This document shows positions 1 through 7,480 of a stretch of DNA of 14,776 nucleotides, in pieces. This DNA comes from Baffinella frigidus (Eukaryota > Cryptophyceae > Cryptomonadales > Baffinellaceae), in assembly GCA_026770585.1 (NCBI GenBank), contig MU646325.1, forward strand, positions 639,841-654,616, written 5' to 3'. Position 1 is the stretch's first letter; each line of letters opens with the position of its first letter. The notes below the pieces were generated by a model. That model searched no databases, had not been told where the DNA came from, and saw only the letters and a program-made list of their open reading frames with translations. The position numbers and the translations under genes were made by a program.

Positions 1-6
1 CGGTGG

Positions 7-10
<4 letters not shown>

Positions 11-94
<84 letters not shown>
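11..94. repeat. (GA)n microsatellite adjacent to exon 8
   Basis: It reads (CT)n in the gene sense, starting 12 bases after the donor GT. Equivalent tracts follow every A exon: 969-1012, 2609-2655 and 3894-3966. Confidence 0.9.
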
Positions 95-106
95 GTGGGC
101 AAGGAC

Positions 107-194
107 CGTTGGCATTGTCGCCGCGATTTATGTTGTCGCCTAGCCCAAGATTCCCGAGGCCGTTGTAGCCCCAGCACTTGACGGTCGCGTCGTC
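107..194 (-). CDS. Exon 8 of the RCC1-repeat gene (A-type); last exon inside the window
   Basis: The acceptor is cgccgcag|GACGAC and the donor AACG|GTCCTTGCCCAC. The 88 nt read DDATVKCWGYNGLGNLGLGD, then NINRGDNAN. The phase-1 end demands at least one more B exon to the left of the window. Confidence 0.78.
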
Positions 195-360
195 CTGCGG
201 CGAGAAGCAAACCAGGATCGTGATGTGATCCGAAAGGAAGCATGGTCTTTCTACAGAACAAGTTTCGGTGTCCGCCTATGTTGGGAGTTAAAAGAACCTA
301 AAGGACCTCGAGGATCACTGACCGGGTAAGCGTGAAAAGGTTGGGCGAGTTGTTCACCCG

Positions 361-416
<56 letters not shown>

Positions 417-2608
417 GCTGAGGCACGCAGACCCCCACCGTGGTACTTGACTAGATTCGGGGTTGATGGGTTTCCAGCTTTCAAGTGCTCGATCTGTAGC
501 GGCGGCTGAAGTTCGGCAACGAGTGGCTCTCAGGGTGTGGGGTCCAATCGCCCCATGATGCAGGTCCCTGCCTCCATTCTCCCAAGGTGGCGCCTGACCA
601 ACGTGTAGTTCGTGAGAGAACTTCAGATCCTTGTAGCACAAGCCTATGGTGGGAGTTAAAAGAACCTAAAGGACCTAAAAATCCCAGCAGGGGGTCTTAG
701 AACGTGGTCATGCTGGTCGTGTCATCAATACATTCTCTCTTACCAGCACCGCGCACGCATGGTGCCCCCCGGCGCCGATGGCTACGGCCGTCCTCCCAGC
801 CCCCAGGTCGACCGAAGGCAGGTTCGCTCCCATTCCTGCATGCAGAGGGCAGAGAGGGAGAGAGTTCCTTATTGACAACTAACTGGTCCGGATCCGCTTA
901 GTCACCGAGGTGGTTTTAACGGACCGGCCTCGGCAGGCACGAAAGACGCGGTGGTAGAGCTTGGTGGGCAGAGAGAGAGAGAGAAAGAGAGAAAGAGAGA
1001 GAGAGAGAGAAAGGTGGGCACGGACCGTGGACTGAGGTGTCGCCTACCCCAAGCTGCCCATTGATGTTCCAGCCCCAGCACTTGACGGTCGTGTCGTTCT
1101 GCGGCGAGACAGGAAGGTAGATATGAGGCTATTATCTCACACACTCTATGTATTAATTGGTTTTAGAAAGTCAACTCCCCCACAAAATCGTCTTGTGAGG
1201 GAGTTGACCTTCTAAAACCAAATAATAATACATTCTGTGAGATAAGCTACCGGGAAAAGGGGATTGAGAACTCCCATGGCACACGGCCGGCCCGCAAAAT
1301 CATCCCGGTGATGCAGCGGAACCGGACCAGTTGGTTGTCAATAATGAACTCGGCTCGCTCTCTCTCTTTCTCTATGCGGCGAGAAGCAACCAAGGATCGC
1401 TGACCGGTTAAGGATTCGCATCGACATATGGGGCGAGTCATTCACCCAGAGTCTGCAGTCGTTTTGATTCCCAACGTGGTGCGTGACTAGATTCTGGCTT
1501 CACGGGCCTCCAGCCATGAGACGCTCAATCCACTAGCCCTCGAAGGTGGCTCAAATGGTGCTCTGGGGCATCTTCGATTTACCTTGGATCGGGGTCGGAT
1601 CCGACCGATCCAAGGTAAAATCGAAGACCTTCCAGCGCACTATTTGAGCCACTTGGGATGGCTGGTGGATCTGTGGCGGCGGCTGTGGTTCGGCAGCGAG
1701 TGGCTCTCTGGGTGTGAGGTTCGATCGTAGGAGGTGGAGTTACAATCCATCCGGAAAATGCTCGTATCAGCGGCCGACACGGGGTGCATTTTGTGGCACA
1801 ATCGTAACACTGGTTGTTTGGCCATAAATTATCAATCTCTCTGTGGTTCGATTGCACCATTCAGCAGGTCCCCGCCTCCCAATGTCTCAATGGGTACCCT
1901 TACCAACATACAATAGAGGTGGGCAACCCCTGTGGGCAGATTGGCTGGCCAAATCGGCACAGAACATTTCTGGAATCCACACGGTGGGCTTCGAGGGTTT
2001 CGGGACCCCTAGATTCAGCGGTAACGTGACCAATTTTGCATTAGAAAATACTTGAAGTTAACTGCTCACAGGATAACTGTTCGTGTCTGTAAATCTCTCT
2101 CTCACACACACTCTCTCTCTCTCTCTTTCTCCCATACTTTCTCTCTCTCTCTCACACACACACACTTTCTCTCTCTCTCTGGTAACCTTACCAACAGGGC
2201 GCACGTATGTTTTCCCCCAGAGCTGACGGCTAGGGCCGTCTTCCCAGCCCCCAGGTCGACCGAAGGGAGGTTCGCCCCCATCTCTGCACGCGGAGAGTAA
2301 CGTTAACGGAGTCGAACCAGCTGTGACGGTTACGGCCGTCTTCCCAGCCCCCAGGTCAGCCGAAGGGAGGTTCGCCCCATCTCTACACACGGAGAGCAGA
2401 TGCAAGCGTTAGAACACCCTCAACCCTAAAACCTAAACCCTGAACCCTCAACCCTGAACCCTAAACCCTTAAGCCTAAATCTTGAACCCTAGACCCTGAA
2501 CCCTAAACTCTGCACCCTAAACCCTGAGCCCTAAAGCCTGAACCCTAAAAGTGACAACCAGAAAAACGTGAGGCCGGCACGAAAGACGCGGTTGTGAATT
2601 TGGCGGGT

Positions 2609-2651
<43 letters not shown>

Positions 2652-5608
2652 AAAATGTGGGCAAGGACCGTTGGCACTGTCGCCCCGGTTTGGGCCGCCA
2701 AGCCCAAGCGGCCCGCCCCGGTTTGTGTCACCTAGCCCAAGCTGTCCAACATCATTCATGCCCCAGCACTTGACGGTCGCGTCGTCCTGCGAGAAGCAAC
2801 CGAGGATCACCGGTTGAGCAAAAACGGATGGGGCGAGTCATTCACCTCAAGGGTTTCACCTGCGCTGATCCTCAACGTTGTGCTTGACTACCACCAACCC
2901 TCACGGAAGGACCAAATCGATCGATTTCGACCTGTTTCCAAAAGTTGATTATGTACCAAGATTGGGACCTAAGTTGATTCGTCGGGTTCGGACGCCCCAC
3001 AAATCCGAGGTCTGAAAATCGACGATTTGGTCCTTGGGTGAGGGTTGGTGGTAGGTTCTGGTTTCACGGGTCTCGGGACGCATGGCGTTTCTGCAAAACA
3101 AGTTCCAGTGTCCGCCTATGTTGGGAGCTCGAAGAACCTGAAGGACCTAAAGGACCACTCCAAGGACCAAAGGATCTCCCGCCTGGAATAGCTCGATCTC
3201 ATAGGGAAACGGTTTTGATTCAAAACTTTCTGGCAATGAAATTTACTACACACAATGAGTTTTACTAGTAATATTGAAACGTTCGTGTAGTAATTTTCAT
3301 TGAATCCGATGGTTTGAAATTAAAACCGTTTCCCTACGAGATCGGGGGGGGGGCGCTGAGGTTCGGAAAGGCTTTATAAAGAAGTGTGGGGTTCGATTTC
3401 ATCTCGGAACATACCAGAATCTTTATGGGTGTGGGGTTCGATTTCATCTAGGAACATACCAGAATCTGTCCATATAAATAGATGTAAGATAGCATCAGTG
3501 TATGCCTAAAATAGCATGTACACCCTTATCTTCGGTGTCAGAAACTTGAGATAGCGGGACAGAATCTGTCTTGTTCCGAAATTAGATTGCCACATTGTGC
3601 AGGTCCCCGCCTCCCAATCGCCCCCTGAATAGCGAGTCACTTTACAGAGAGAGAGAGAGAGAGAGAGAAAGAAAGAGAGAGGGAGAGACAAAGAGAGAGG
3701 GAGAGACAAAGGGAGAGGGAGACTTACCAGCACAGCACACGTGTGCCCTTTGCCTCCGTCGACGGCTACCGCCGTCCTCCCAGCCCCCAGGTCGGCCGAA
3801 CGGAGGTTCGTCCCCATCTCTGCACGCGGAGAGCGGGAACACAAGTGAGGACACGGGGCAGGAAAGAAAGTCGCGGTGGTGGAGATCGGCGGGCAGAGAG
3901 AGAACGAGAGAGAGAGATCGAGAGAGAGAGAGAGAGAGAGAAAAAAAGAGAGCGAAAGAGAGAGAGGTGGGCAAGGACCGTTGGCGTCGTCGCCCCTGTC
4001 TGGAGTATCGCCTAGCCCAAGCGCCCCATAGGTGTTGAAGCCCCAGCACTTGAGGGTCGCGTCGTCCTGCGGCGAGAAGCAACCGAGGATCACTGACCGG
4101 TTCAGGATTGACAGATGGGACGGATGCTTTTATTAAATGGCTTCAGGCGCGCTAATGTTCCACGTGGTGCTTGACTAGATTCTGGAGAATCACTGACCAG
4201 TCAAGCGCAACCGATCACGGACTGGTTACGCATAGACTGCTGGAGCAAGTCTTTCACACACGACACACCACGGATTTCAGGGGGGGCTGATCTTTCTGGG
4301 TTTCGGGAGTATTGTTATCCTGCTGCGAGAAGCAAGTGAGGACTACCAACGGTGAACCCTAAACCCTGTACCCTGTGCCCTGTACCCTATACCTTAAACT
4401 CTAAACCCTATACCCTATACCCTATACCCTACACCCTATACCCTATACCCTATACCCTATACCCTGTACCCTATACCCTATACCCTATACCCTATACCCT
4501 ACACCCTACACCCTACACCCTACACCCTACGCCCCAAACCCTACACCCTACACCCTTCACCCTGCACCCTGCACCCTACACCCTACACCCTACAACCTAA
4601 ACCATACACCATACACCCTACACCCTACACCCTACACCCTACACCCTACACCCTACACCCTACACCCTACACCCTACACCCTAAACCCTATACCCTTTAC
4701 CCTATACCCTATATCCTATACCCTATGCCCTATACCCTATACCCTATACCCTATACCCTATACCCGATACCCTATACCCTATACCCTATACCCTATCCTA
4801 TAACCTATACCCTATGCCCTATACCCTATACCCTATACCCTATACCCTATACCCCATACACCATACCCTAAACCCCAAACCTTACCCTAAACCCTAAACC
4901 CTAAACCCTCAACCCTAAACCCTCAACCCCAAACCCCAAACCCTATTGGGGGGGTCTCTTTCATCGTAGGCCTCGGCGGGACTTGAGGGGTTCTGATCCT
5001 CGATGCGTGTTGCTCAGCGCTGACCCGGTCTCGAGTTGAGTCTAGGACAAAAAAAATCAACTTAAGGACCAAACGCTAGAATTCCTGGCGTTTTGTGGGC
5101 AAGTGATCTTAAGTTGACAAATTTTGTCATAGACTCACCTCGAGACCGGGCTGTTGCAGTTTTCGCTGCTCCAGCATCGAGTTTATCCGGGAACATGTTT
5201 AATTTAAAAGAAAATGCTCTATCTAACCGGATTCTGCCCTAATTAAATTTACTTAAGGCCCTAATTAATATTCTTCCAACTCCTATGAACACATAGGGGT
5301 CCATTTTCTTTTAAATTAAACATGTCCCCGGTTTAGAGCAAGAGTTGGGGGGTCATGGGGTTCTGGGCAGCATGTTCTCAAGCTTCTTCGTATATCATTT
5401 CGTTGCACTCACGTTGTTGCGTTCAACCCGATGGTGGGCGCTTGCTTACCAGGAGAGCGCAAGAGACAGAGACTCCAGCGAAGATAGCGACAGCCTTGCT
5501 ACCAGTGGTGCAGGTCTGCGCTCTCGCGCCACTCAGAATTGCCAGCCAGCCCACGCCGAGCAGCAACAGCGCGCGCGCCTCCTTCATCCCCGTCCTGGCG
5601 CGAGACAT
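107..5608 (-). CDS. Secreted RCC1/BLIP-II repeat (beta-propeller) protein, eight exons, 3' end beyond the window
   Basis: Gene model from splice signals and repeat logic, transcribed right to left: 5608-5450, 4066-3979, 3819-3728, 2786-2669, 2283-2192, 1098-1026, 835-744, 194-107, then an intron leaving the window. Every junction has GT..AG, and the phases alternate 0,1,0,1 without a break, giving about 267 residues before the edge. A signal peptide is followed by tandem ~60-residue RCC1-type units with the hallmarks KCWGxNxxGQLGLGD, xMGxNLPSVDLGAGRTAVA and HTCAVLDD. A Cys pair (xCAxL..xKCWG) recurs at each repeat junction, as in extracellular members of the family. The start on a half repeat suggests the propeller is closed by C-terminal sequence outside the window. 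RCC1-like propellers usually bind proteins; the partner is unknown. Exon order and phase are strong evidence; expression is not shown, and the broken B exon at 2314-2382 must be skipped. Confidence 0.8.
268..310 (+). repeat. Dispersed CCTATGTTGGGAG..AACCTAAAGGACC repeat (first of at least seven copies)
   Basis: The motif GTGTCCGCCTATGTTGGGAG, then TTAAAAGAACCTAAAGGACC, recurs at ~640-682 and 3108-3155 (+) and at ~7772-7816, 8654-8698, 9182-9226 and 11732-11790 (-). Several copies also share a preceding GATGTGATCC..AAAGGAAG block (215-240; inverted at 11785-11815 and near 11872-11898). Parts of the duplicated units explain some of these copies, but not the dispersed ones. Confidence 0.65.
361..413. 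repeat. (GA)n microsatellite in intron 7 of the RCC1 gene
   Basis: About 50 bp of GA, within the 195-743 intron and not next to an exon. Confidence 0.9.
744..835 (-). CDS. Exon 7 of the RCC1-repeat gene (B-type half repeat)
   Basis: The acceptor is gcatgcag|GAATGGGA and the donor CTG|GTAAGAG. The 92 nt read (G)MGANLPSVDLGAGRTAVAI, then GAGGHHACAVL. The first codon becomes Gly instead of Glu because the exon starts GA rather than AG. Confidence 0.78.
969..1012. repeat. (GA)n/(GAAA) microsatellite adjacent to exon 6
   Basis: A CT tract in the gene sense, just inside the intron after exon 6. Confidence 0.9.
1026..1098 (-). CDS. Exon 6 of the RCC1-repeat gene (A-type, shortened)
   Basis: The acceptor is cgccgcag|AACGAC and the donor CACG|GTCCGTGCCCAC. 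It reads NDTTVKCWGWNINGQLGVGD, then TSVH. At 73 nt it is 15 nt shorter than a standard A exon: five codons of the NRGDNAN loop are missing, but phase 1 is kept. Confidence 0.75.
1132..1245. mobile_element. Hairpin/foldback element in intron 5 of the RCC1 gene
   Basis: Two ~50-bp arms start TTATCTCACA and end TGTGAGATAA, with GGTTTTAGAAAGTCAACTCC mirrored as GGAGTTGACCTTCTAAAACC. The 4-bp GCTA lies directly outside both ends (1128-1131, 1246-1249). It separates exon 6 from the rest of its usual upstream intron sequence, which resumes near 1373. Confidence 0.65.
1528..1670. repeat. Long inverted repeat in intron 5 of the RCC1 gene
   Basis: It is centred on GGATCC at 1597-1602. The inner part is almost perfect (TCTTCGATTTACCTTGGATC against GATCCAAGGTAAAATCGAAG). 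The outer part is imperfect but continues (GTGGCTCAAATGGTG, ATCCACTAGCC) for ~65 bp per arm. No clear target duplication was found. Confidence 0.65.
1728..1844 (+). mobile_element. Small TIR-less element, copy 1 (intron 5 of the RCC1 gene, antisense)
   Basis: It begins TAGGAGGTGGAGTTA and ends AATCTCTCTGT, with no inverted terminal repeats. It is flanked by GGTTCGATCG (1718-1727) and GGTTCGATTG (1845-1854), a near-perfect 10-bp target duplication. The paralogous intron module at ~537-575 has the same flanks without the element. This copy lacks about 15 internal bases present in the other two copies. Confidence 0.75.
2094..2180. repeat. (CT)n/(CA)n microsatellite after exon 5
   Basis: It reads GA/GT in the gene sense, directly after a GTAAGGTTACC donor: the opposite purine/pyrimidine orientation to the tracts after A exons. 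Confidence 0.9.
2192..2283 (-). CDS. Exon 5 of the RCC1-repeat gene (B-type half repeat)
   Basis: The acceptor is gcgtgcag|AGATGGGG and the donor TTG|GTAAGG. The 92 nt read (E)MGANLPSVDLGAGKTALAV, then SSGGKHTCALL. It is an intact standard B exon; its degenerate copy lies immediately to the right. Confidence 0.78.
2314..2382 (-). pseudogene. Broken duplicate of a B-type exon in intron 4
   Basis: A partial copy of the B exon lies ~100 bp upstream (in transcription) of the intact one. It keeps an acceptor-like tgtgtag|AGATGGGG and the GANLPSADLGAGKTAV wording, but one G of the GGGGG run is missing, which shifts the frame. The end diverges before any HTCAVL sequence or GTAAG donor. A tandem duplication followed by decay is the simplest reading. 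Confidence 0.65.
2412..2550. repeat. Degenerate CCCTAAA array in intron 4 of the RCC1 gene
   Basis: Short runs of CCCTAAA, CCCTGAA and CCCTCAA heptamers with errors. The gene's own strand reads TTTAGGG here. Confidence 0.8.
2609..2655. repeat. (GA)n microsatellite adjacent to exon 4
   Basis: A CT tract in the gene sense, following the GTCCTTGCCCAC donor of exon 4. Confidence 0.9.
2669..2786 (-). CDS. Exon 4 of the RCC1-repeat gene (A-type, internally duplicated)
   Basis: The exon is 118 nt instead of 88 because a 30-bp stretch is tandemly duplicated: LGLGDTNRGG is followed by LGLGGPNRGD. The insertion adds exactly 10 codons, so the phase-1 end and the G|GTCCTTGCCCAC donor are preserved. The acceptor is cttctcgcag|GACGAC. 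Confidence 0.75.
2891..3051. mobile_element. TA-flanked MITE in intron 3 of the RCC1 gene
   Basis: Terminal inverted repeats of ~45 bp begin CCACCAACCCTCAC and end GTGAGGGTTGGTGG. The inner part, AAGGACCAAATCG with TCGATTT, is also mirrored. TA lies on each side (2889-2890, 3052-3053). The same intron sequence without the insert, TGACTAGATTCTGG, occurs near 449, 1494 and 4172, so this is a precise TA insertion, as expected of Tc1/mariner-derived elements. No transposase is encoded. Confidence 0.8.
3192..3346. repeat. ~155-bp inverted repeat in intron 3 of the RCC1 gene
   Basis: The arms contain CGATCTCATAGGGAAACGGT with TTT, mirrored as AAAACCGTTTCCCTACGAGA. Inner pairs are CAATGAAATTTACTACAC and GTGTAGTAATTTTCATTG. 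The central ACTAGTAATA region recurs near 14300. Confidence 0.7.
3646..3721. repeat. (GA)n/(GGGAGA) microsatellite after exon 3
   Basis: It starts immediately after the GTAAGTC donor and includes a higher-order unit GAGAGACAAAG repeated three times. Confidence 0.9.
3728..3819 (-). CDS. Exon 3 of the RCC1-repeat gene (B-type half repeat)
   Basis: The acceptor is gcgtgcag|AGATGGGG and the donor CTG|GTAAGTC. The 92 nt read (E)MGTNLRSADLGAGRTAVAV, then DGGKGHTCAVL. The intron before it (3820-3978) is only 159 bp and mostly a CT/GA microsatellite. Confidence 0.8.
3894..3966. repeat. (GA)n microsatellite between exons 2 and 3
   Basis: It makes up about half of the 159-bp intron, and reads as a CT tract in the gene sense. 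Confidence 0.9.
3979..4066 (-). CDS. Exon 2 of the RCC1-repeat gene (A-type half repeat)
   Basis: The acceptor is cgccgcag|GACGAC and the donor AACG|GTCCTTGCCCAC. The 88 nt are 29 codons plus one base: DDATLKCWGFNTYGALGLGD, then TPDRGDDAN. The leftover G combines with AG of the next exon to make Glu, giving ...DDAN-E-MGTNL, the family's usual wording. This is a standard-length A exon. Confidence 0.8.
4353..4945. repeat. Large telomere-like array of CCCTATA/CCCTACA/CCCTAAA heptamers in intron 1
   Basis: Almost 600 bp of 7-bp units arranged in homogeneous blocks: CCCTATA (4405-4500), CCCTACA (4500-4680), CCCTATA again (4687-4850), then CCCTAAA (4860-4945). The blocks indicate local expansion of variants rather than random decay of one telomere tract. 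The apparent 82-residue frame through it is a by-product of the 7-bp period. Confidence 0.9.
5024..5150. repeat. ~127-bp inverted repeat in intron 1 of the RCC1 gene
   Basis: The arm CCCGGTCTCGAGTTGAGTCT continues through GGACAAA and CAACTTAAG, and is mirrored by CTTAAGTTGACAAA and AGACTCACCTCGAGACCGGG. Arms are ~43 bp with a few mismatches. Confidence 0.7.
5187..5331. repeat. ~145-bp inverted repeat in intron 1 of the RCC1 gene
   Basis: The arm CCGGGAACATGTTTAATTTA with AAAGAAAATG is mirrored as CATTTTCTTT and TAAATTAAACATGTCCCCGG. The outer TTTA on both sides (GAGTTTA / TTTAGAG) could be a small target duplication. It lies 40 bp downstream of the 5024-5150 inverted repeat. Confidence 0.65.
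5450..5608 (-). CDS. Exon 1 of the RCC1-repeat gene: signal peptide and first half repeat
   Basis: The 53 codons run from ATG at 5608 to a clean CTG|GTAAGC donor at phase 0. A second in-frame ATG at 5587 would give the more typical signal peptide: MKEAR, then a hydrophobic core LLLLGVGWLAILSG and a probable ARA|QTC cleavage. The mature start QTCTTG is followed by KAVAIFAGVSVSCALL, which matches the end of an RCC1 repeat (AVAxxAGxxHTCALL). It joins directly to DDATLKCWG of exon 2. This match is why I assign the exon to the RCC1 gene rather than leaving it as an isolated frame. The frame stays open upstream of the ATG but is low-complexity and has no family features there. Confidence 0.75.
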
Positions 5609-6270
5609 GCTCTCCTTCCGAAATATCGCAACGCTAGCAAGGCCACCTGCAAGCACGGAGATGTCAACCCGACTGAGTGCCAGGACCCTCCCTCCGCCCC
5701 CACAAGATACTCGCACCGCATCAGGTGAGGGCGGGCGGGTGGGTGGGGCAGGGCAGGGCGGGGTGGGGCGCAGCAATGCAGCCCATCCGATGCGGTGGAT
5801 TCTCGCCGTTCCATCCATACATGGCAGAGAATTCTGCCCCTCGCCTCCGTGGTGGGGGGAGAGGCCTGGCACAGGCGCAAGGGGGCACGGGCGGCAAGGC
5901 ACCTTTCCGTCCTGTGGACAGTCGAGTTTTCGCCTCCTCGATGTCGAGCCTCAAGTGTTCCGAGTCGCTGCGCCGCGCCTCTGAAGCCTCTGCTCCACGA
6001 TGATCCCAGCCGAGCCGCCGCCTCCTCGATGCACTCGAACACACGCCGCGCCAGTGGCACACCTTCACGCACGCGAGAGTCCGTCCTCCTCTTCGCTTCG
6101 TCGCGGAATTACGACCCCACGTCCCTCCACACAAATTTGGAGACGGGGAAGGAGGCGAGAAAATGCCCTCTGGAGTTGTGATCGGTCGCGTCACTCGATC
6201 AGGTGTACTCACATCGAAAATAGACGGACGAAAAAATGGTCACGAGTTTGCAGCAAGGCGCGGACGTGAC
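5609..6270. other. GC-rich 5' flank of the RCC1-repeat gene
   Basis: It holds overlapping open frames on both strands with Pro/Arg/Ala-rich, low-information products, as expected of GC-rich DNA. One plausible acceptor (gtgcttgcag|GTGG, near 5651 on the minus strand) could belong to a 5'-UTR intron of the RCC1 gene. No TATA box or other promoter motif was recognised. Confidence 0.4.
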
Positions 6271-7142
6271 CTCTTAGGAACCCGGTCTAGGGCCCCTTGC
6301 GACCTCTTAGGAACCCGGTTCTCGTAGCTCTGGAGACGGAAGGAAGGCATCCGCCTCCCATGTCACCAGCTGTCTGCCTTATGAAGATGCGACCCATTAG
6401 ACTACCGGTTCCTTTACTGATTACTGATTACTGAATTTATTAAAGAGGGTTCGCCGTTATTGCCTAACCCGTGCCATTACCAGACTATGATCGGTCCATT
6501 TTATACCCCGCTCAGTCTGTCTCCGAGGGATGCTCCCTGAAGATTGGCGCGGATGAAGTAAACGACGAAGGAGAGGTTTGGTAGGTCCACGAGTTTTGAC
6601 AGACTTAACAGCCCGGTCTCATCGATATAGACCTATCATTCCGGGCGGGGTCGGGTTCTTGAAAAAGGGAGGAGTTGTATTGGTTAACCGCTCATCCGAT
6701 CGGTTAGCCAATCCAACTCAGGTCGGCTCCTTCAGGGAGCCGACTCCTCCATCCGGCTGTATGTGGTTGAATTTACCCCGTGGCTATTCCGCGATGGTTG
6801 TACCACATTTGACCTTCCAAGACTCATGCCTCCACCTCTCATAGGTGACATTCCAGAGAGGCACTTGGTGGGGCATGCCATAAGGTCCTGTGGACCTTCT
6901 GAGTCGTCTTAGAAGAGCAAGGGGTTTAAAAAAAACGGCGAGGTACAGAGGGGGCCGCAACTATGGGTGAATTTACCCATTTTTTGAAGTGAATTCATTG
7001 AGTGCTAAAAAATCCCTGCGTAGCCCTTTGAAGTGTGTGTGTGACTCTCTCACTGGCGTGAAGCGGTCGTGTTTGTCAACTCAATCATCCCCGCCTCTCC
7101 CCCAGTGCAGGAGTGAGAAAAGGCGCCTACAACCATAATCAC
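6271..7142. other. Stretch without a supported gene
   Basis: Short features only: GACCTCTTAGGAACCCGGT twice (6268-6286 and 6300-6319), a GTCGGCTCC/GGAGCCGAC hairpin near 6722-6745, and the palindrome ATGGGTGAATTTACCCAT at 6963-6980. A ~50-bp piece near 7050-7100 (GCGGTCGTGTTTGTCA..CCCGCCTC) recurs at 11157-11210. The longest frame (6578-6844, 88 codons) has no recognisable features. Confidence 0.5.
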
Positions 7143-7460
7143 TCAACCCTTAAACCTAAACACTAAACCCTAAACCCTAAACCCTAAACCCTTAATCTTA
7201 AACCCCAAACCCCAAACCTTAAACCTTAAACCCTGCACCCTAGACCCTAAACCCGCAACCCTAAACCCTAAATACTCAACCCTAAAACCTGAAACCTAAA
7301 ACGTAAATCCTAAACCCTAAAACCTAAAACCTAAAACCTAAATCCTAAGCCCCAAGACCTAAACCCTGATCCCTGAACCCTGGACCCTAAACCCTAAAGG
7401 ACCTAAATCCTAAACCCTACCACCTAAACCCTAAACCCTAAATCCTAAACCCTAAAACCT
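7143..7460. repeat. Degenerate CCCTAAA array, third block
   Basis: CCCTAAA heptamers mixed with CCTAAAA and CCCCAAA variants. It leads directly into the first copy of the tandemly duplicated unit at 7481. Confidence 0.85.
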
Positions 7461-7480
7461 CTGTACTATCACCGTCTCAG

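Noticed and set aside
251-641. Minus-strand frames rich in SLSLSLS
   Set aside because: These are translations of CT microsatellite DNA in intron 7; they lack the RCC1 exon sequence and splice phase.
4352-4600. 82-codon plus-strand frame with PYTLYPIPYTL repeats
   Set aside because: A 7-bp repeat read in triplets automatically gives a 7-residue repeat; this is the telomere-like array, not a gene.
5355-5984. 209-codon plus-strand frame
   Set aside because: It lies across GC-rich DNA opposite exon 1, gives an Arg/Pro/Ser-rich product without motifs, and other frames are equally open.
5584-6212. Minus-strand frames of ~160 codons upstream of exon 1
   Set aside because: Short stretches (FECIEEAAARL, RLDIEEAKTRL) look protein-like, but no splice partner, leader or family match was seen; GC-rich chance frames are more likely.
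6340-6412. tRNA-like sequence on the minus strand (GGTAGTCTAATGGG, TTCATAA)
   Set aside because: An A-box-like piece and a CAT-containing loop are present, but the anticodon stem does not pair and there is no GGTTCGAxTCC B box.
6578-6844. 88-codon plus-strand frame
   Set aside because: No motif, leader or conserved copy; it includes the GTCGGCTCC hairpin and appears to be chance.
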